Assembly: GCA_963750255.1 (NCBI GenBank)
Contig: CAVVPZ010000008.1
Coordinates: 62,001-126,000, forward strand
From: DATLED01 sp963750255
GTDB lineage: Bacteria > Actinomycetota > Acidimicrobiia > Acidimicrobiales > CADCTF01
Reading direction: 5' to 3'
Length of the DNA stretch: 64,000 bases
Position numbers and translations under genes: made by a program. This document shows positions 9,012 through 17,635 of this stretch, piece after piece (position 1 is the stretch's first letter; each line of letters opens with the position of its first letter). Under the pieces are notes generated by a model. The model was not told the origin of the DNA, searched no databases, and saw only the letters and a list, made by a program, of their open reading frames with translations.

Positions 9012-10438
9012 CGTCGACGCCACGACGCGATGAGCACCGCCAGCGCGACGGCGACGACGGGCCCGTCGCCCAACACGACATAGAGCGAGCGGCCGCTGCG
9101 GAGTTGCGCCCGCCCGTCGAGTACCTGCGCACGCCCAAGGGTCGTCCGTGCGAGCACACGTCCCACCGGATCGACCACCGCTCCGTATCCCGTCGGTGCC
9201 GAGATCAACACCCAGCGGTCGGTCTCCCAGGCCCGGAGGCGCGCCGCCGCCACCTCCTGGGTCGGCACCTGGCTCGTCGTGAACGACGCTGCGTTGGTCG
9301 GTACGAGCAGCAACTGCCCGCCGGCCGCCGCCGCCGCTCGCCCCCGCTCGCCGAAGAACACCTCATAGGAGATGGCGACCCCGAAGGTGCCGGCCGGGGT
9401 GCGCAGGATCCCCGGGCCGCGGCCGGCGACCGCGTCGCGAGGGAGCACGCTGAGGTCGGCGACCCGTCCGAGGAGTCCCCGGAGGGGGACGTATTCGCCG
9501 AAGGGAACTCGGTGGGCCTTGGTGTACCGGTCGACAATGGCACCGTCGGGGGCCCAGGCCACGGCGACGTTCTGGAAGTTGTCGACGTTGGCGTCCTCGG
9601 TGACGCCGGCGACGACGGTGGCGTCGAGGCGGCGGGCTACGGCGGCCAGCGACGCAGCCTCGGTGCTGCCGTCGATGGCGGCGACGTCGATGGTGTTCTC
9701 GGGCCACAACAGGAGATCGAGGTCGCGCCCCGTGGGTATGCCGTCGCTCACGGCCAGGTGGGCCCGCAGCACGGCGGACGGGTCAGAGTCGACGGCCCGG
9801 AACCCCCGCCGCCCGCCGCCCTGGACGATGACGAAATCGACCGAACCCTCGGGCACGTCGTGGGCTGCGGGCACGACCAGGCCGGCGACGGCGCCGACCA
9901 AGGCCACGGCGACCAGCGCCAGCCCTTCTCGACGGCGACGCTGGATCAACGCCACGACGGCAGCGCCGACGGCCACGGTCACTCCGGTGAGGAGGTATGC
10001 GCCGCCGATGCGGGCCGCCGGCGCCAAGGGACCCGCGACCTGGCCGAGCGGTAGACCCCCCATCGGGAGGCCGCCGAAAGGAACAACGCCCCGTGCCCAT
10101 TCGGCCAGGACGAATGCCGCCGGGAGGGCGATGGCGACACGTCGGGGTGGCGCGCTGGCGGCGGCGGCGGCGAAAAACGACCCTTCGAGCAGGAGGAGCG
10201 CGACGTAGCCGACGTCGTGGAACTCACGGATCCAGAACAGGGTGGGACCGAACAGGCCGAACCCGAAGAGGAGGCCGGCCAGCGCGCGACTGCGGGCCCG
10301 GGGCAAGCCCCCGAGGCGCCACACCAACACGGCGACGCCCGCGAACCCGAGCGGCCAGAAGCCCCACGGCGGCACCGACAACGCGGCGAGCGCGCCGGCG
10401 GCGAGCGAGGGGGCGGCGACGCGACCGGGTCGGGACAC
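8969..10438 (-). CDS. lnt: Apolipoprotein N-acyltransferase homologue, catalytic Cys replaced by Ser
   Basis: Membrane-bound nitrilase-superfamily protein, 489 residues, of the family that adds the third acyl chain to lipoproteins. N-terminal hydrophobic segments cover about residues 5-200. The nitrilase-like domain follows with the Glu in LLLWPENT (about residue 247), Lys and Glu in TKAHRVPFGEYVP (about 307 and 315) and the elbow GVAISYEVFFGE. At the position of the E. coli active-site Cys387 (ICYE) this protein has Ser357, codon 9368-9370 read as TCC. All other landmarks are conserved. Either the enzyme uses Ser, lacks acyltransferase activity, or one base is wrong. GTG at 10438 was chosen because it opens the first hydrophobic segment. 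It lies 41 bases after the BldC-like gene. Confidence 0.85.
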   Translation of the reverse strand: MSRPGRVAAPSLAAGALAALSVPPWGFWPLGFAGVAVLVWRLGGLPRARSRALAGLLFGFGLFGPTLFWIREFHDVGYVALLLLEGSFFAAAAASAPPRRVAIALPAAFVLAEWARGVVPFGGLPMGGLPLGQVAGPLAPAARIGGAYLLTGVTVAVGAAVVALIQRRRREGLALVAVALVGAVAGLVVPAAHDVPEGSVDFVIVQGGGRRGFRAVDSDPSAVLRAHLAVSDGIPTGRDLDLLLWPENTIDVAAIDGSTEAASLAAVARRLDATVVAGVTEDANVDNFQNVAVAWAPDGAIVDRYTKAHRVPFGEYVPLRGLLGRVADLSVLPRDAVAGRGPGILRTPAGTFGVAISYEVFFGERGRAAAAAGGQLLLVPTNAASFTTSQVPTQEVAAARLRAWETDRWVLISAPTGYGAVVDPVGRVLARTTLGRAQVLDGRAQLRSGRSLYVVLGDGPVVAVALAVLIASWRRRQANELVRDTSPNR

Positions 10439-10479
10439 GATGGCCGGACATCCTGCCAGCCCGGCCGTGACCGGAGTGG

Positions 10480-10791
10480 TCAGTTGCTCGGGTCGATGTC
10501 CGTCTGCCCGGTGGCCTGGAGGAGCGCGCGGACTTCGTCGGCCGGATACAGGCGGTGGCCGCCTGGCGTGCGCACCGACGGGATCCGGCCCCGACGGGCC
10601 CATTCGGCCACGGTTCGTTCGGACACCTGGAAGAGGCGGGCGACCTCGCGAGTGCGCAACAGCCGCCCGGTCAGCGCCGCGGGTATGGCCTCATCGCCGA
10701 AGAGTTCGGCGAGCAGCTCGTCGCGCTTGTCCTCCATGGGAACAAGTGTCGACTCGGCCGACCCGGGGCCACAACCGCCCTCCTGGGTCAT
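10480..10791 (-). CDS. BldC-like helix-turn-helix (excisionase/MerR-type) regulator
   Basis: Small DNA-binding protein, 103 residues, with a single winged helix of the excisionase/BldC type: LLRTREVARLFQVSERTVAE then RGRIPSVRTPGGHRLYPADE, the canonical recognition and wing segments. BldC proteins bind promoter DNA cooperatively and control development in Streptomyces. The target here is unknown. The start could be ATG 10791 or ATG 10737; the latter gives MEDKRDELLAELFG as N-terminus. It lies 6 bases after the DNA ligase stop and 41 bases before lnt, so the three are probably co-transcribed. Confidence 0.85.
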   Translation of the reverse strand: MTQEGGCGPGSAESTLVPMEDKRDELLAELFGDEAIPAALTGRLLRTREVARLFQVSERTVAEWARRGRIPSVRTPGGHRLYPADEVRALLQATGQTDIDPSN

Positions 10792-10797
10792 TTCGAC

Positions 10798-11778
10798 CTA
10801 GTCATCCGGTTCCTCGCGCCGCACCTCAGCGGCTGCTTTGTCATCCCGCCTGCCCTTGTAGGACGGGTGGCGAAGGGTGCCGTTGTGCGTCCACTCGGTG
10901 AACTCGACGTCCATCACGAGCGTCGGCTCGACGAACCGGGCGGCGCCGTACGCGATCGGGTCGGCGAAGGGACTCTCGTCGACCGCCAGCGGTTTCAAGG
11001 CCTCCATCAGCCGCCGGAGCTCGGCGTCGGTGAAGCCGGTCCCGACCTTGCCGGCGAAGCGCAGGCCATCGTCGTCGTGGTAGCCGGCCAAAAGCGCGCC
11101 GATGCGCCCGTCGCGATTGCCGCTGCCCGGCAGCCACCCGCCGATCACGAGCTCCTGGCGGCACAGGTTCTTGATCTTCAACCAGTCGCGCGAACGCTTC
11201 CCGGCTGTGTAGATCGACGACGTCCGCTTGGCGACGACGCCCTCGAGACGGGCGGATTGGCTGGCGGCGAGGACGGCGGCGCCGTCGCTGCGATGCACGG
11301 CCGGTGTCTGCCACCCGGCGCCGCGAAGGCCGAGTCCCTCGAGCAGGCGGCGCCGGTCGGTCCACGGCAGGTCGCGGGTGGATCGGCCGTCGAGGTGGAG
11401 AAGGTCGAAGATGAGGTAGGCCAGCGGTGTCGAGCCGACGAGGGCGGCGACCGAGCGTGGCCCGGTCACGTGCATGCGGGTCTGGAGAAGGCTGAAGCTC
11501 GGCCGCCCCTCGGCGTCGAAGGCGACGATCTCCCCGTCGAGCACGAGGTCGCGCCCTGGGCAGGCCGTCGCCAAGCCGAACAGCTCGGGATACCGCGCCG
11601 TGATGTCGTTGCCGTTGCGGCTCTCGAGCCTGGCCGTCCCGCCCGTCACGTAGGCCAATGCCCGCACGCCGTCCCACTTGAGCTCGAAGGCCCAGTCCCC
11701 ATCGTCCCCATCCGGCAGCGTGGCCGACGCCGTCGCCAGCATCGGCGAAATCGAGTCGGGGAACGCTTCGTCGATCAT
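10798..11778 (-). CDS. ATP-dependent DNA ligase (LigC/LigD-ligase type)
   Basis: Seals DNA nicks using ATP. 326 residues, containing the nucleotidyltransferase domain followed by the OB-fold domain. The adenylated Lys is in FELKWDGVRAL (about residue 32). Other motifs are DLVLDGEIVAFD (III), the FDLLHLDG segment (IIIa), LEGVVAKRTSSIY (IV) and RDWLKIKN (V). The OB domain has GGWLPGSGNRDGRIGALLAGY and ends with the C-terminal THNGTLRHPSYKGRRDDK typical of LigD-type ligases. No polymerase or phosphoesterase module is fused and no Ku gene is nearby, so it is a stand-alone repair ligase. ATG 11778 is the start. The frame remains open far upstream but without ligase similarity. Confidence 0.9.
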   Translation of the reverse strand: MIDEAFPDSISPMLATASATLPDGDDGDWAFELKWDGVRALAYVTGGTARLESRNGNDITARYPELFGLATACPGRDLVLDGEIVAFDAEGRPSFSLLQTRMHVTGPRSVAALVGSTPLAYLIFDLLHLDGRSTRDLPWTDRRRLLEGLGLRGAGWQTPAVHRSDGAAVLAASQSARLEGVVAKRTSSIYTAGKRSRDWLKIKNLCRQELVIGGWLPGSGNRDGRIGALLAGYHDDDGLRFAGKVGTGFTDAELRRLMEALKPLAVDESPFADPIAYGAARFVEPTLVMDVEFTEWTHNGTLRHPSYKGRRDDKAAAEVRREEPDD

Positions 11779-11850
11779 CGAGCGTCGTCGGGAAGTGAAT
11801 GGGTGAAATCGGGTGTTTCCACTGTTCGAACGGCGGGAACAGCTCGGGCC

Positions 11851-12000
11851 ATGCTCCTGATCATCCTCATCATCCTGATCGTCCTGGTGTTCGCCGGCGG
11901 CTTCGGATACGGCGGAGGCAGCTACCGCACGCCGGGCATCGGCCTCGGCGGACTGCTCATCGTCATCCTGCTCATCCTCCTTCTCACCGGTCGGGTTTAG
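11851..12000 (+). CDS. DUF3309-like small membrane protein
   Basis: A 49-residue, very hydrophobic protein. Two membrane-spanning segments (LLIILIILIVLVFAGG and LGGLLIVILLILLLTGRV) flank a Gly/Tyr-rich loop (GYGGGSYRTPG). This layout matches the DUF3309 family of small bacterial membrane proteins of unknown function. The start ATG has a GGCGGGAA-like stretch about 10 bases upstream. It is divergent from the DNA ligase and convergent with hemG, and forms its own transcription unit. Confidence 0.7.
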   Translation: MLLIILIILIVLVFAGGFGYGGGSYRTPGIGLGGLLIVILLILLLTGRV

Positions 12001-12043
12001 TCGGGCGGCAACCCGGGGAGACCTGTCCCAGCATTCCGGACCA

Positions 12044-12068
12044 GTCCTCCTCCCCCCGCCAGGAGGAC
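12044..12068. repeat. Inverted repeat, possible transcription terminator hairpin
   Basis: Perfect 8-bp arms GTCCTCCT and AGGAGGAC around a C-rich 9-base loop. It sits in the 155-base gap between two convergent genes (DUF3309 and hemG). No U-run follows, so a termination role is inferred from position only. Confidence 0.45.
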
Positions 12069-12082
12069 CGAGTCTGGATCTT

Positions 12083-12128
12083 CGTCCCCTGTGGGGTGTG
12101 CGTCCCGCCCGCCGCCCCGCAGGGGACG
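12083..12128. repeat. Second inverted repeat between convergent genes
   Basis: Perfect 9-bp arms CGTCCCCTG (12083-12091) and CAGGGGACG (12120-12128) separated by a 28-base GC-rich loop. Together with the hairpin just before it, it fills the convergent intergenic gap, which fits a bidirectional terminator, but no U-run is present. Confidence 0.4.
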
Positions 12129-12155
12129 TTTCGCGTCTGCGTCCACGACGGTCGG

Positions 12156-13520
12156 TCAGGCGAAGAGGGCGTCGACGGCGGCGCCAGCCGAGCCGATGCA
12201 GGCCGGAATGCCGACGCCTCGCAGAAAGGCGCCCGTGACGGCCAACCCCGGCGCCTCGGCGGCGAGCGTGGCTTCCATTGCGTCCATGGCGACGAGGTGG
12301 CCGGCCGGGAACTGGGGAAACGAGCGGTCCCACCGACTGATCCGCACCGAATCGGGCCCTCCGACCAAGCCGTAGGCCTCGGCGAGTTCCTCATGGACGG
12401 CGGCGACGAGCTCGTCGTCGTCGAGGTTGCGTCCGCGATCGTCGCCGTGGCGACCGAGCGAGGCGCGCAGTGTCACCGAGCCGGGCTCGGCGAGGTGGGG
12501 CCACTTGTTCGAGAACACCGAGCACGCAGTCAACAGTCGGCCCTGGCCCCGGGGCACGAGGAAACCGCTGCCAGGCAGCGGTCGAGCCACGGCAGAGTCC
12601 GGGTAGCGCAGCGTCACCAACACGACCGAGGCGTAGTCGATCCCGGCCAGCGCCCGAGAGGCGGCGGGACTGTGGCCGGCGAGCAACGGCGCGGTCACGT
12701 AGGCAGGGGTGGTCACCACCACCCGGTCAGCGTCGATCACGTTCGACCCGGCGAGCACCGTCCACCCGCCCGCCCGTCGCTCGATGGAATCGACGGGAGA
12801 CGCCGCCCGCACGTCGGCGCCGGCGTCGGCCAGGGCGGCGGCCAGCGCCTCGGTCAGCGTGGCCATGCCGGTGGCGGGCGCGTAGAACACCGGGGCGCCG
12901 GGAGTGGGTGGATTGGCGTCGCGCTGAGCCCGCAATCCGTGGGTGAGGCTGGCGCCTCGGCGGGCGACGGCGGCCAACTCCGCGGCCCCGACATCGAGGC
13001 TCAACGACTCCGTGCGTCCGGCATTGATGCCGCCGAGCAACGGGTCGACGAGTCGTTCGTGGACCTCGGCCCCGTACCGCTGCCGGATGAGATCGCCCAC
13101 GGTGACGTCATCGGTCACCGGCTCGCCGGAAAGGTCAGGTTCTCGCCGGGCGCGGTCCAGGCCCTCGTCGGAGAGGATGCCGCTGGCAGCCAATGGCTCG
13201 AAGTCCACGGGCACGCCGAGAACGAGACCGGCGGGCAACGCCTTGAGCGCGCCGTCGAGCCACAGCGACGCCGAGCCTGTGGCCGGCGACACCAGGCGGT
13301 CCCCGAGGCCGAGTCGGCGGGCCAAGTCGACGGCGTGAGGAACGCGGGCCAAGAAGGCATCGGGGCCCTCGTCGACGAGACGGTCGCCGAAGGGAGTTGT
13401 GCGGATCTTGCCGCCGAGCCTGCCGTCGGCCTCGAGGACGACGACGTCGTCGCCCCGCTCGGTGAGTGCATGGGCGGCGGCCAAGCCGCTGATGCCGCCC
13501 CCCACCACGACCGTCGTCAC
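12156..13520 (-). CDS. hemG: Protoporphyrinogen/coproporphyrinogen oxidase (HemY/CgoX type)
   Basis: FAD-dependent porphyrinogen oxidase, 454 residues, catalysing aromatisation of the porphyrinogen ring late in heme synthesis. In Gram-positive organisms this family (CgoX/HemY) uses coproporphyrinogen III. The N-terminal dinucleotide fold VVVGGGISGLAAAHAL leads into VLEADGRLGGKIRT. A C-terminal FAD segment AVTGAFLRGVGIPACIGSA is also typical. GTG at 13520 places the FAD motif at the N-terminus, 4 bases after the hemH stop. Last gene of the hemE-hemH-hemG operon. Confidence 0.9.
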   Translation of the reverse strand: MTTVVVGGGISGLAAAHALTERGDDVVVLEADGRLGGKIRTTPFGDRLVDEGPDAFLARVPHAVDLARRLGLGDRLVSPATGSASLWLDGALKALPAGLVLGVPVDFEPLAASGILSDEGLDRARREPDLSGEPVTDDVTVGDLIRQRYGAEVHERLVDPLLGGINAGRTESLSLDVGAAELAAVARRGASLTHGLRAQRDANPPTPGAPVFYAPATGMATLTEALAAALADAGADVRAASPVDSIERRAGGWTVLAGSNVIDADRVVVTTPAYVTAPLLAGHSPAASRALAGIDYASVVLVTLRYPDSAVARPLPGSGFLVPRGQGRLLTACSVFSNKWPHLAEPGSVTLRASLGRHGDDRGRNLDDDELVAAVHEELAEAYGLVGGPDSVRISRWDRSFPQFPAGHLVAMDAMEATLAAEAPGLAVTGAFLRGVGIPACIGSAGAAVDALFA

Positions 13521-13524
13521 CGGT

Positions 13525-14424
13525 CTACCCGGCGACCAGATCGGCGAGCAGGGCGCAAAAGCGGGGGTCGTCGTTGAGCGAGGCCGTTCGCTCGAGGCCG
13601 AGGCCGGCCTCGGCTGCAACCGCTCGCGCTTCGATGTCCACGTCGTAGAGCACCTCGAGGTGGTCCGACGTGAAACCGGCGGGACACACGACGACGCCGT
13701 CGAATCCGTCAGCCGGGAGTTGGCGGATCACGTCGAGAATGTCGGGGCCAATCCACGGCTCGGGCGTGCGGCCCGCGCTCTGCCAGGCGATGCGCCACGA
13801 GTCGAGCCCGGCGCGCGCGGCCACCAACTGGCCAGTGGCCCGGAGCTGCTCTTCGTAGGTGGGGGCGTCGATTGCCAACGCCCGCACCGGGAGGCTGTGG
13901 GCGGTCATCAACACCTCGACCCGAGCATCGGCGGGTAGCCGGTTGCGGGCGGCGGCGACCCGTTCGGCCAGGAGGTCGATGAGCACCGGTGACTCCCACC
14001 ACGTCGTGATGTCGCGCACCTTGAGATGTCCAGCGGCGTCGGCCGCTCGCTCGAGGTATTGGCCGACGGAAAGGGCGGAGAAGTGGGGCGCGAGTACGAG
14101 GCTGACGAAATCCTCGACGCCGTCGGCGGCCAGGGCTTCGACGCCGGCCTCGATCGACGGATGCGCGTGCTTGAGCCCCAACTCGACCTGCCACGCCCCG
14201 GCGCCGTGGCGTTCGTCGAGCACTCGTTGGAGCCCGGCGGCTTGGGCCCGGGTCCGCTCCGCGAGGGGGGACAGGCCACCGATGGCGTCATAGCGACGAC
14301 GGAGATCGGCCAGCTGTTCCGGAGTCGGGGGGCGGCCCCGGCGAATGTCGGTGTAGTAGGCCTCCAGGTCAGCTTCGCGTTCAGGCGAGCCGTACGCCAT
14401 CAAGAGCACGCCGCGCGGGCTCAC
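13525..14424 (-). CDS. hemH: Ferrochelatase (coproporphyrin type likely)
   Basis: Inserts ferrous iron into the porphyrin ring. 299 residues, slightly shorter than most. GVLLMAYGSPE opens the protein. ALSVGQYLERA and VEVLMTAHSLPVRAL (with the catalytic-region His) lie in the middle, and VVVCPAGFTSDHLEVLYDVD is the second conserved block with the metal-site Glu. GTG 14424 overlaps the hemE stop (GTGA), indicating translational coupling. In actinobacteria the enzyme usually acts on coproporphyrin III (CpfC), with decarboxylation by ChdC afterwards; no chdC gene is in this window. Confidence 0.92.
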   Translation of the reverse strand: MSPRGVLLMAYGSPEREADLEAYYTDIRRGRPPTPEQLADLRRRYDAIGGLSPLAERTRAQAAGLQRVLDERHGAGAWQVELGLKHAHPSIEAGVEALAADGVEDFVSLVLAPHFSALSVGQYLERAADAAGHLKVRDITTWWESPVLIDLLAERVAAARNRLPADARVEVLMTAHSLPVRALAIDAPTYEEQLRATGQLVAARAGLDSWRIAWQSAGRTPEPWIGPDILDVIRQLPADGFDGVVVCPAGFTSDHLEVLYDVDIEARAVAAEAGLGLERTASLNDDPRFCALLADLVAG

Positions 14425-15449
14425 GATGCGTGCACCAGATCGACGATCCGCTGCAGGGTGTCGGGGCTCGTCTCGGGCCGCACGCCGTGGCCGAGGTTGA
14501 AGATGTGGCCGGCTCGGCCCGCGTTCGACGCCAGCACGTCGTTGGTCTTGGTCTCCACCACTTCCCACGGCGCCATGGCCACGGCCCACGGGTCGAGGTT
14601 GCCCTGTACCGCCACCCCGGGCCCGACGCGGCGTCGGGCCTCGTCGAGGGTGATCGTCGAGTCCACGCTGACCACCCCGGCGCCGGCTCCTGCCCACGCA
14701 GCGAGGAGTTCGGCGGTCCCCACACCCGAGGCGATGCACGGCACACCCAGATCGGCCATGCCGCTGAAGATCTTCGCCACCGACGGCAACACGTAGCGCA
14801 GGTAGTCGACGGGTTCGAGCGCTCCGGCCCACGAGTCGAAGAGCTGCACGGCCGATGCCCCCGCCTCGACCTGACTGCGGAGAGAGGCGAGCGCGATGTC
14901 GGCCAGGCGGTCGAGCAGCGCGGCGAACAGGGCCGGTTCCTGCCACAGAAGCCGGCGGGTCTCGACGTAATCCCGAGACGGGCGCCCTTCGAGCAAATAG
15001 GAGGCAACGGTGAACGGCGCTCCGGCGAAGCCGATCAACGGCACGTCGAGTTCCTTCACGAGCAGGCGGACCGTTTCGAGGACGAACGGTACGTCGGCCT
15101 CGGGCTCGAGGGGTCGGAGCCGGTCGAGGTCGGCCGCAGTGCGAAACGGCTGGTCCACGACCGGACCGACGCCGGCCTTGATGTCGACCCCGAAGCCCAA
15201 CGCGTGCACGGGCACGACGATGTCGGAGTAGAGGATGGCGGCGTCGACCCCGTAGCGGCGCACGGGCTGGAGCGTGATCTCCGCCGCGAGCTCGGGTCGC
15301 TTGATGGCGTCGAGGATGTTGACCGTGCCCTTGAGCGCCTTGTACTCGGGAAGCGACCGGCCGGCCTGGCGCATGAACCACACCGGCGTTCGGTCGGTGG
15401 GCTGCGACCGGCAGGCGCGGAGGAACGGGGTCGTACTGAGGTCAGCCAT
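14421..15449 (-). CDS. hemE: Uroporphyrinogen decarboxylase
   Basis: Decarboxylates the four acetate side chains of uroporphyrinogen III to give coproporphyrinogen III. The 342 residues match the family. PVWFMRQAGRSLPEYKALKG at the N-terminus is the signature with substrate-binding Arg residues. GFAGAPFTVASYLLEG and VDSTITLDEAR are further conserved blocks, and GHGVRPETSPD near the C-terminus is characteristic. First gene of the heme operon. It is divergent from the HelD-like gene with about 90 bases between start codons, which should hold both promoters. Confidence 0.95.
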   Translation of the reverse strand: MADLSTTPFLRACRSQPTDRTPVWFMRQAGRSLPEYKALKGTVNILDAIKRPELAAEITLQPVRRYGVDAAILYSDIVVPVHALGFGVDIKAGVGPVVDQPFRTAADLDRLRPLEPEADVPFVLETVRLLVKELDVPLIGFAGAPFTVASYLLEGRPSRDYVETRRLLWQEPALFAALLDRLADIALASLRSQVEAGASAVQLFDSWAGALEPVDYLRYVLPSVAKIFSGMADLGVPCIASGVGTAELLAAWAGAGAGVVSVDSTITLDEARRRVGPGVAVQGNLDPWAVAMAPWEVVETKTNDVLASNAGRAGHIFNLGHGVRPETSPDTLQRIVDLVHAS

Positions 15450-15541
15450 GACGGGGCCGATTGTGCCCGGTCACGACGGGCAACGCCGCATTCACCGCCC
15501 AGCGAAGCCGGCCCCGGCGGGGTAAAGTACCTGACTCCCGA

Positions 15542-17632
15542 ATGGCGGCTCACCCCGATCTCCAGAGCGAACAGGCGCACCTCGACCGGGCCTATGCCCG
15601 CCTCGACGACCTCCGCTCCGCGGCTGCCGCTCGGCGGGACGAGGTCATCGCCAACAGCCGGGGCGGGACGCACCAGGCCCGCGAAGAGCGGGACGTGATC
15701 GTGCGCAACAGCCTGGCCCGCATCGAGCAGCTCCGACTCGGCGACGAGGCGCTGAGCTTCGGGCGCATCGATAGGACGTCGGGGGAGCGGTTCTACATCG
15801 GCCGCCTGGCCGTCTCCGACGTCGACCAGGAGCCGCTGATCGTCGACTGGCGGGCTCCGGTGGCCGAGCCGTTCTACCGGGCCACCGGTCGCCATCCGAT
15901 GGGGTTGGCCCGCCGGCGTCACTTCATCACCGACGGCCGTCGACTCGTGGGCCTCGAAGACGAACTGCTCGACCTCGACCACATGCCCGACGAGTCGTCG
16001 TTGGCCGGCGAAGGCGCGCTCCTGGCTGCGCTCGAACGGTCCCGGTCGGGCGCGATGCGAGACATCGTCGGGACCATCCAGGCCGAGCAGGACGACATCA
16101 TCAGGGCGCCGATGGCGGGTGTGCTCGTCGTCCAAGGCGGACCGGGAACGGGCAAGACGGCCGTCGCCCTCCATCGCGCCGCCTACCTCCTCTACACGTT
16201 CCGGTTTCCTCTCGAACGCCAGGGCGTCCTGGTCGTCGGTCCCAACCCGCTGTTCCTCCGCTACATCGAGCACGTGCTGCCGTCGCTGGGCGAGACCGGG
16301 GTGACGCTTTCGACGGTGTCGGGTCTCTATGGCGGCGGCATCCGTCCTCGGGCCGACGACTCGCCGCTCGCCGCCCGGGTCAAGGGCGACCTGCGGATGT
16401 CAAAGGTGTTGGCCCGCGCCCTCGGTGATCGTCAGCGGGGTTTGCGCAGCGCCGTCGACATCCCTTTTGGTTCCTTCCGGCTGCGCCTCACGCCTCGCAT
16501 GACCCGCGATGTGGTCGGCGTCATGAAGCGGCGGCCCGGTCCCCACAACAGCCGTCGGGCCCAGGTCGACCAACTCATCGCCCAACGCCTCTATCAGCAG
16601 TACGAACAGTCCGTCACCCGGGCCAGTCGAGCGGGCATCCGTCAGATCGGCAGCGGCCAGCTCCTCACCCTGGCCGAGTTCACCGAAGACCTGCGCGACT
16701 CGGCCGATTTGCGCGAGGCACTGGAGCGGATTTGGCCGGTGCTCCTCCCCGAAGAGCTCGTGCACGATCTCTACGGCGCCCCGCCCCTCATCGACCTCGC
16801 CGCCCGGGGCATCCTCGCCGACCACGAACGAGCCGCGCTCTCCCGCCCCCGGAGTACCGCCCTCGACGCCATCCCGTGGACCGCGGGCGACATTCCACTG
16901 CTCGATGAGGCCGCGGTGCTCCTGGGTCCACGCAAACGTCGCAAAGGCGACGAGTCCGAGCTCATCCGGACGTTCGGCCACGTCGTCGTCGACGAGGCCC
17001 AGGACCTCTCGCCCATGCAACTGCGCATGCTGTCGCGTCGGTCGCTCGGAGGGTCGATGACGGTGGTCGGCGACATCGGCCAGGCCACGGGACCGTTCTC
17101 GCCCGCCGACTGGGGAGACGTGCTCGCCCACCTCCCGAGCCGCAAGCCCTCTCGTCAGGTCGAACTCACCGTCAACTACCGCACGCCCTCGGAAATCATG
17201 GAGGTCGCCGGGCGCGTTCTTGCTGCCGCCGCCCCCCACCTCGTACCGCCCACCTCGGTCCGCTCGGCCGGCGTCGGCCCGAGAGTGCTCGCCGTTTCGT
17301 CGGCCTCCGATCTCACCGTCGAGGTGCTCGGTGAGGCCGCCCGGCTCCGGGACGAAACCGGGGGCACGGTCGCCGTCATCTGCCCTCCGTCACTGGCAGG
17401 CCCACTGGGGCAGGCCCACGAGGACGATGTGTCCCTCGACGACGAGGTGTCCATCGTCCCCGTCGGCTCGGCCAAGGGTCTCGAGTTCGACGGCGTGGTC
17501 GTGGTCGAACCCAGCCTCATCGCCGACGAGTCACCCCAGGGTCTCCGGGCGCTCTACGTCTCGCTGACCCGAGCCACCAAGCGCCTCACGATCGTGCACG
17601 CCGCCGCGTTGCCCTCCGTCCTCAACCTCTAA
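15542..17632 (+). CDS. HelD/UvrD-family ATPase (RNA polymerase-associated helicase-like)
   Basis: Superfamily 1 helicase-fold ATPase, 696 residues. The N-terminus is a coiled-coil-like SEQAHLDRAYARLDDLRSAA segment typical of actinobacterial HelD proteins, which insert into RNA polymerase and recycle stalled complexes. Walker A is QGGPGTGKTAVALHRAAYLL (about residue 205). Walker B is VVVDEAQDLSPMQLRML. VELTVNYRTPSEIM and a C-terminal ALYVSLTRATKRL complete the UvrD motifs. ATG 15542 was chosen. The frame is open further upstream, but that part has no family similarity. Some mycobacterial members (HelR) confer rifamycin resistance; that role is not predictable here. Confidence 0.85.
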   Translation: MAAHPDLQSEQAHLDRAYARLDDLRSAAAARRDEVIANSRGGTHQAREERDVIVRNSLARIEQLRLGDEALSFGRIDRTSGERFYIGRLAVSDVDQEPLIVDWRAPVAEPFYRATGRHPMGLARRRHFITDGRRLVGLEDELLDLDHMPDESSLAGEGALLAALERSRSGAMRDIVGTIQAEQDDIIRAPMAGVLVVQGGPGTGKTAVALHRAAYLLYTFRFPLERQGVLVVGPNPLFLRYIEHVLPSLGETGVTLSTVSGLYGGGIRPRADDSPLAARVKGDLRMSKVLARALGDRQRGLRSAVDIPFGSFRLRLTPRMTRDVVGVMKRRPGPHNSRRAQVDQLIAQRLYQQYEQSVTRASRAGIRQIGSGQLLTLAEFTEDLRDSADLREALERIWPVLLPEELVHDLYGAPPLIDLAARGILADHERAALSRPRSTALDAIPWTAGDIPLLDEAAVLLGPRKRRKGDESELIRTFGHVVVDEAQDLSPMQLRMLSRRSLGGSMTVVGDIGQATGPFSPADWGDVLAHLPSRKPSRQVELTVNYRTPSEIMEVAGRVLAAAAPHLVPPTSVRSAGVGPRVLAVSSASDLTVEVLGEAARLRDETGGTVAVICPPSLAGPLGQAHEDDVSLDDEVSIVPVGSAKGLEFDGVVVVEPSLIADESPQGLRALYVSLTRATKRLTIVHAAALPSVLNL

Positions 17633-17635
17633 CCG

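Noticed and set aside
12001..12155. Rho-independent terminators with U-runs
   Set aside because: Hairpins exist but no U-run follows; reported only as inverted repeats.
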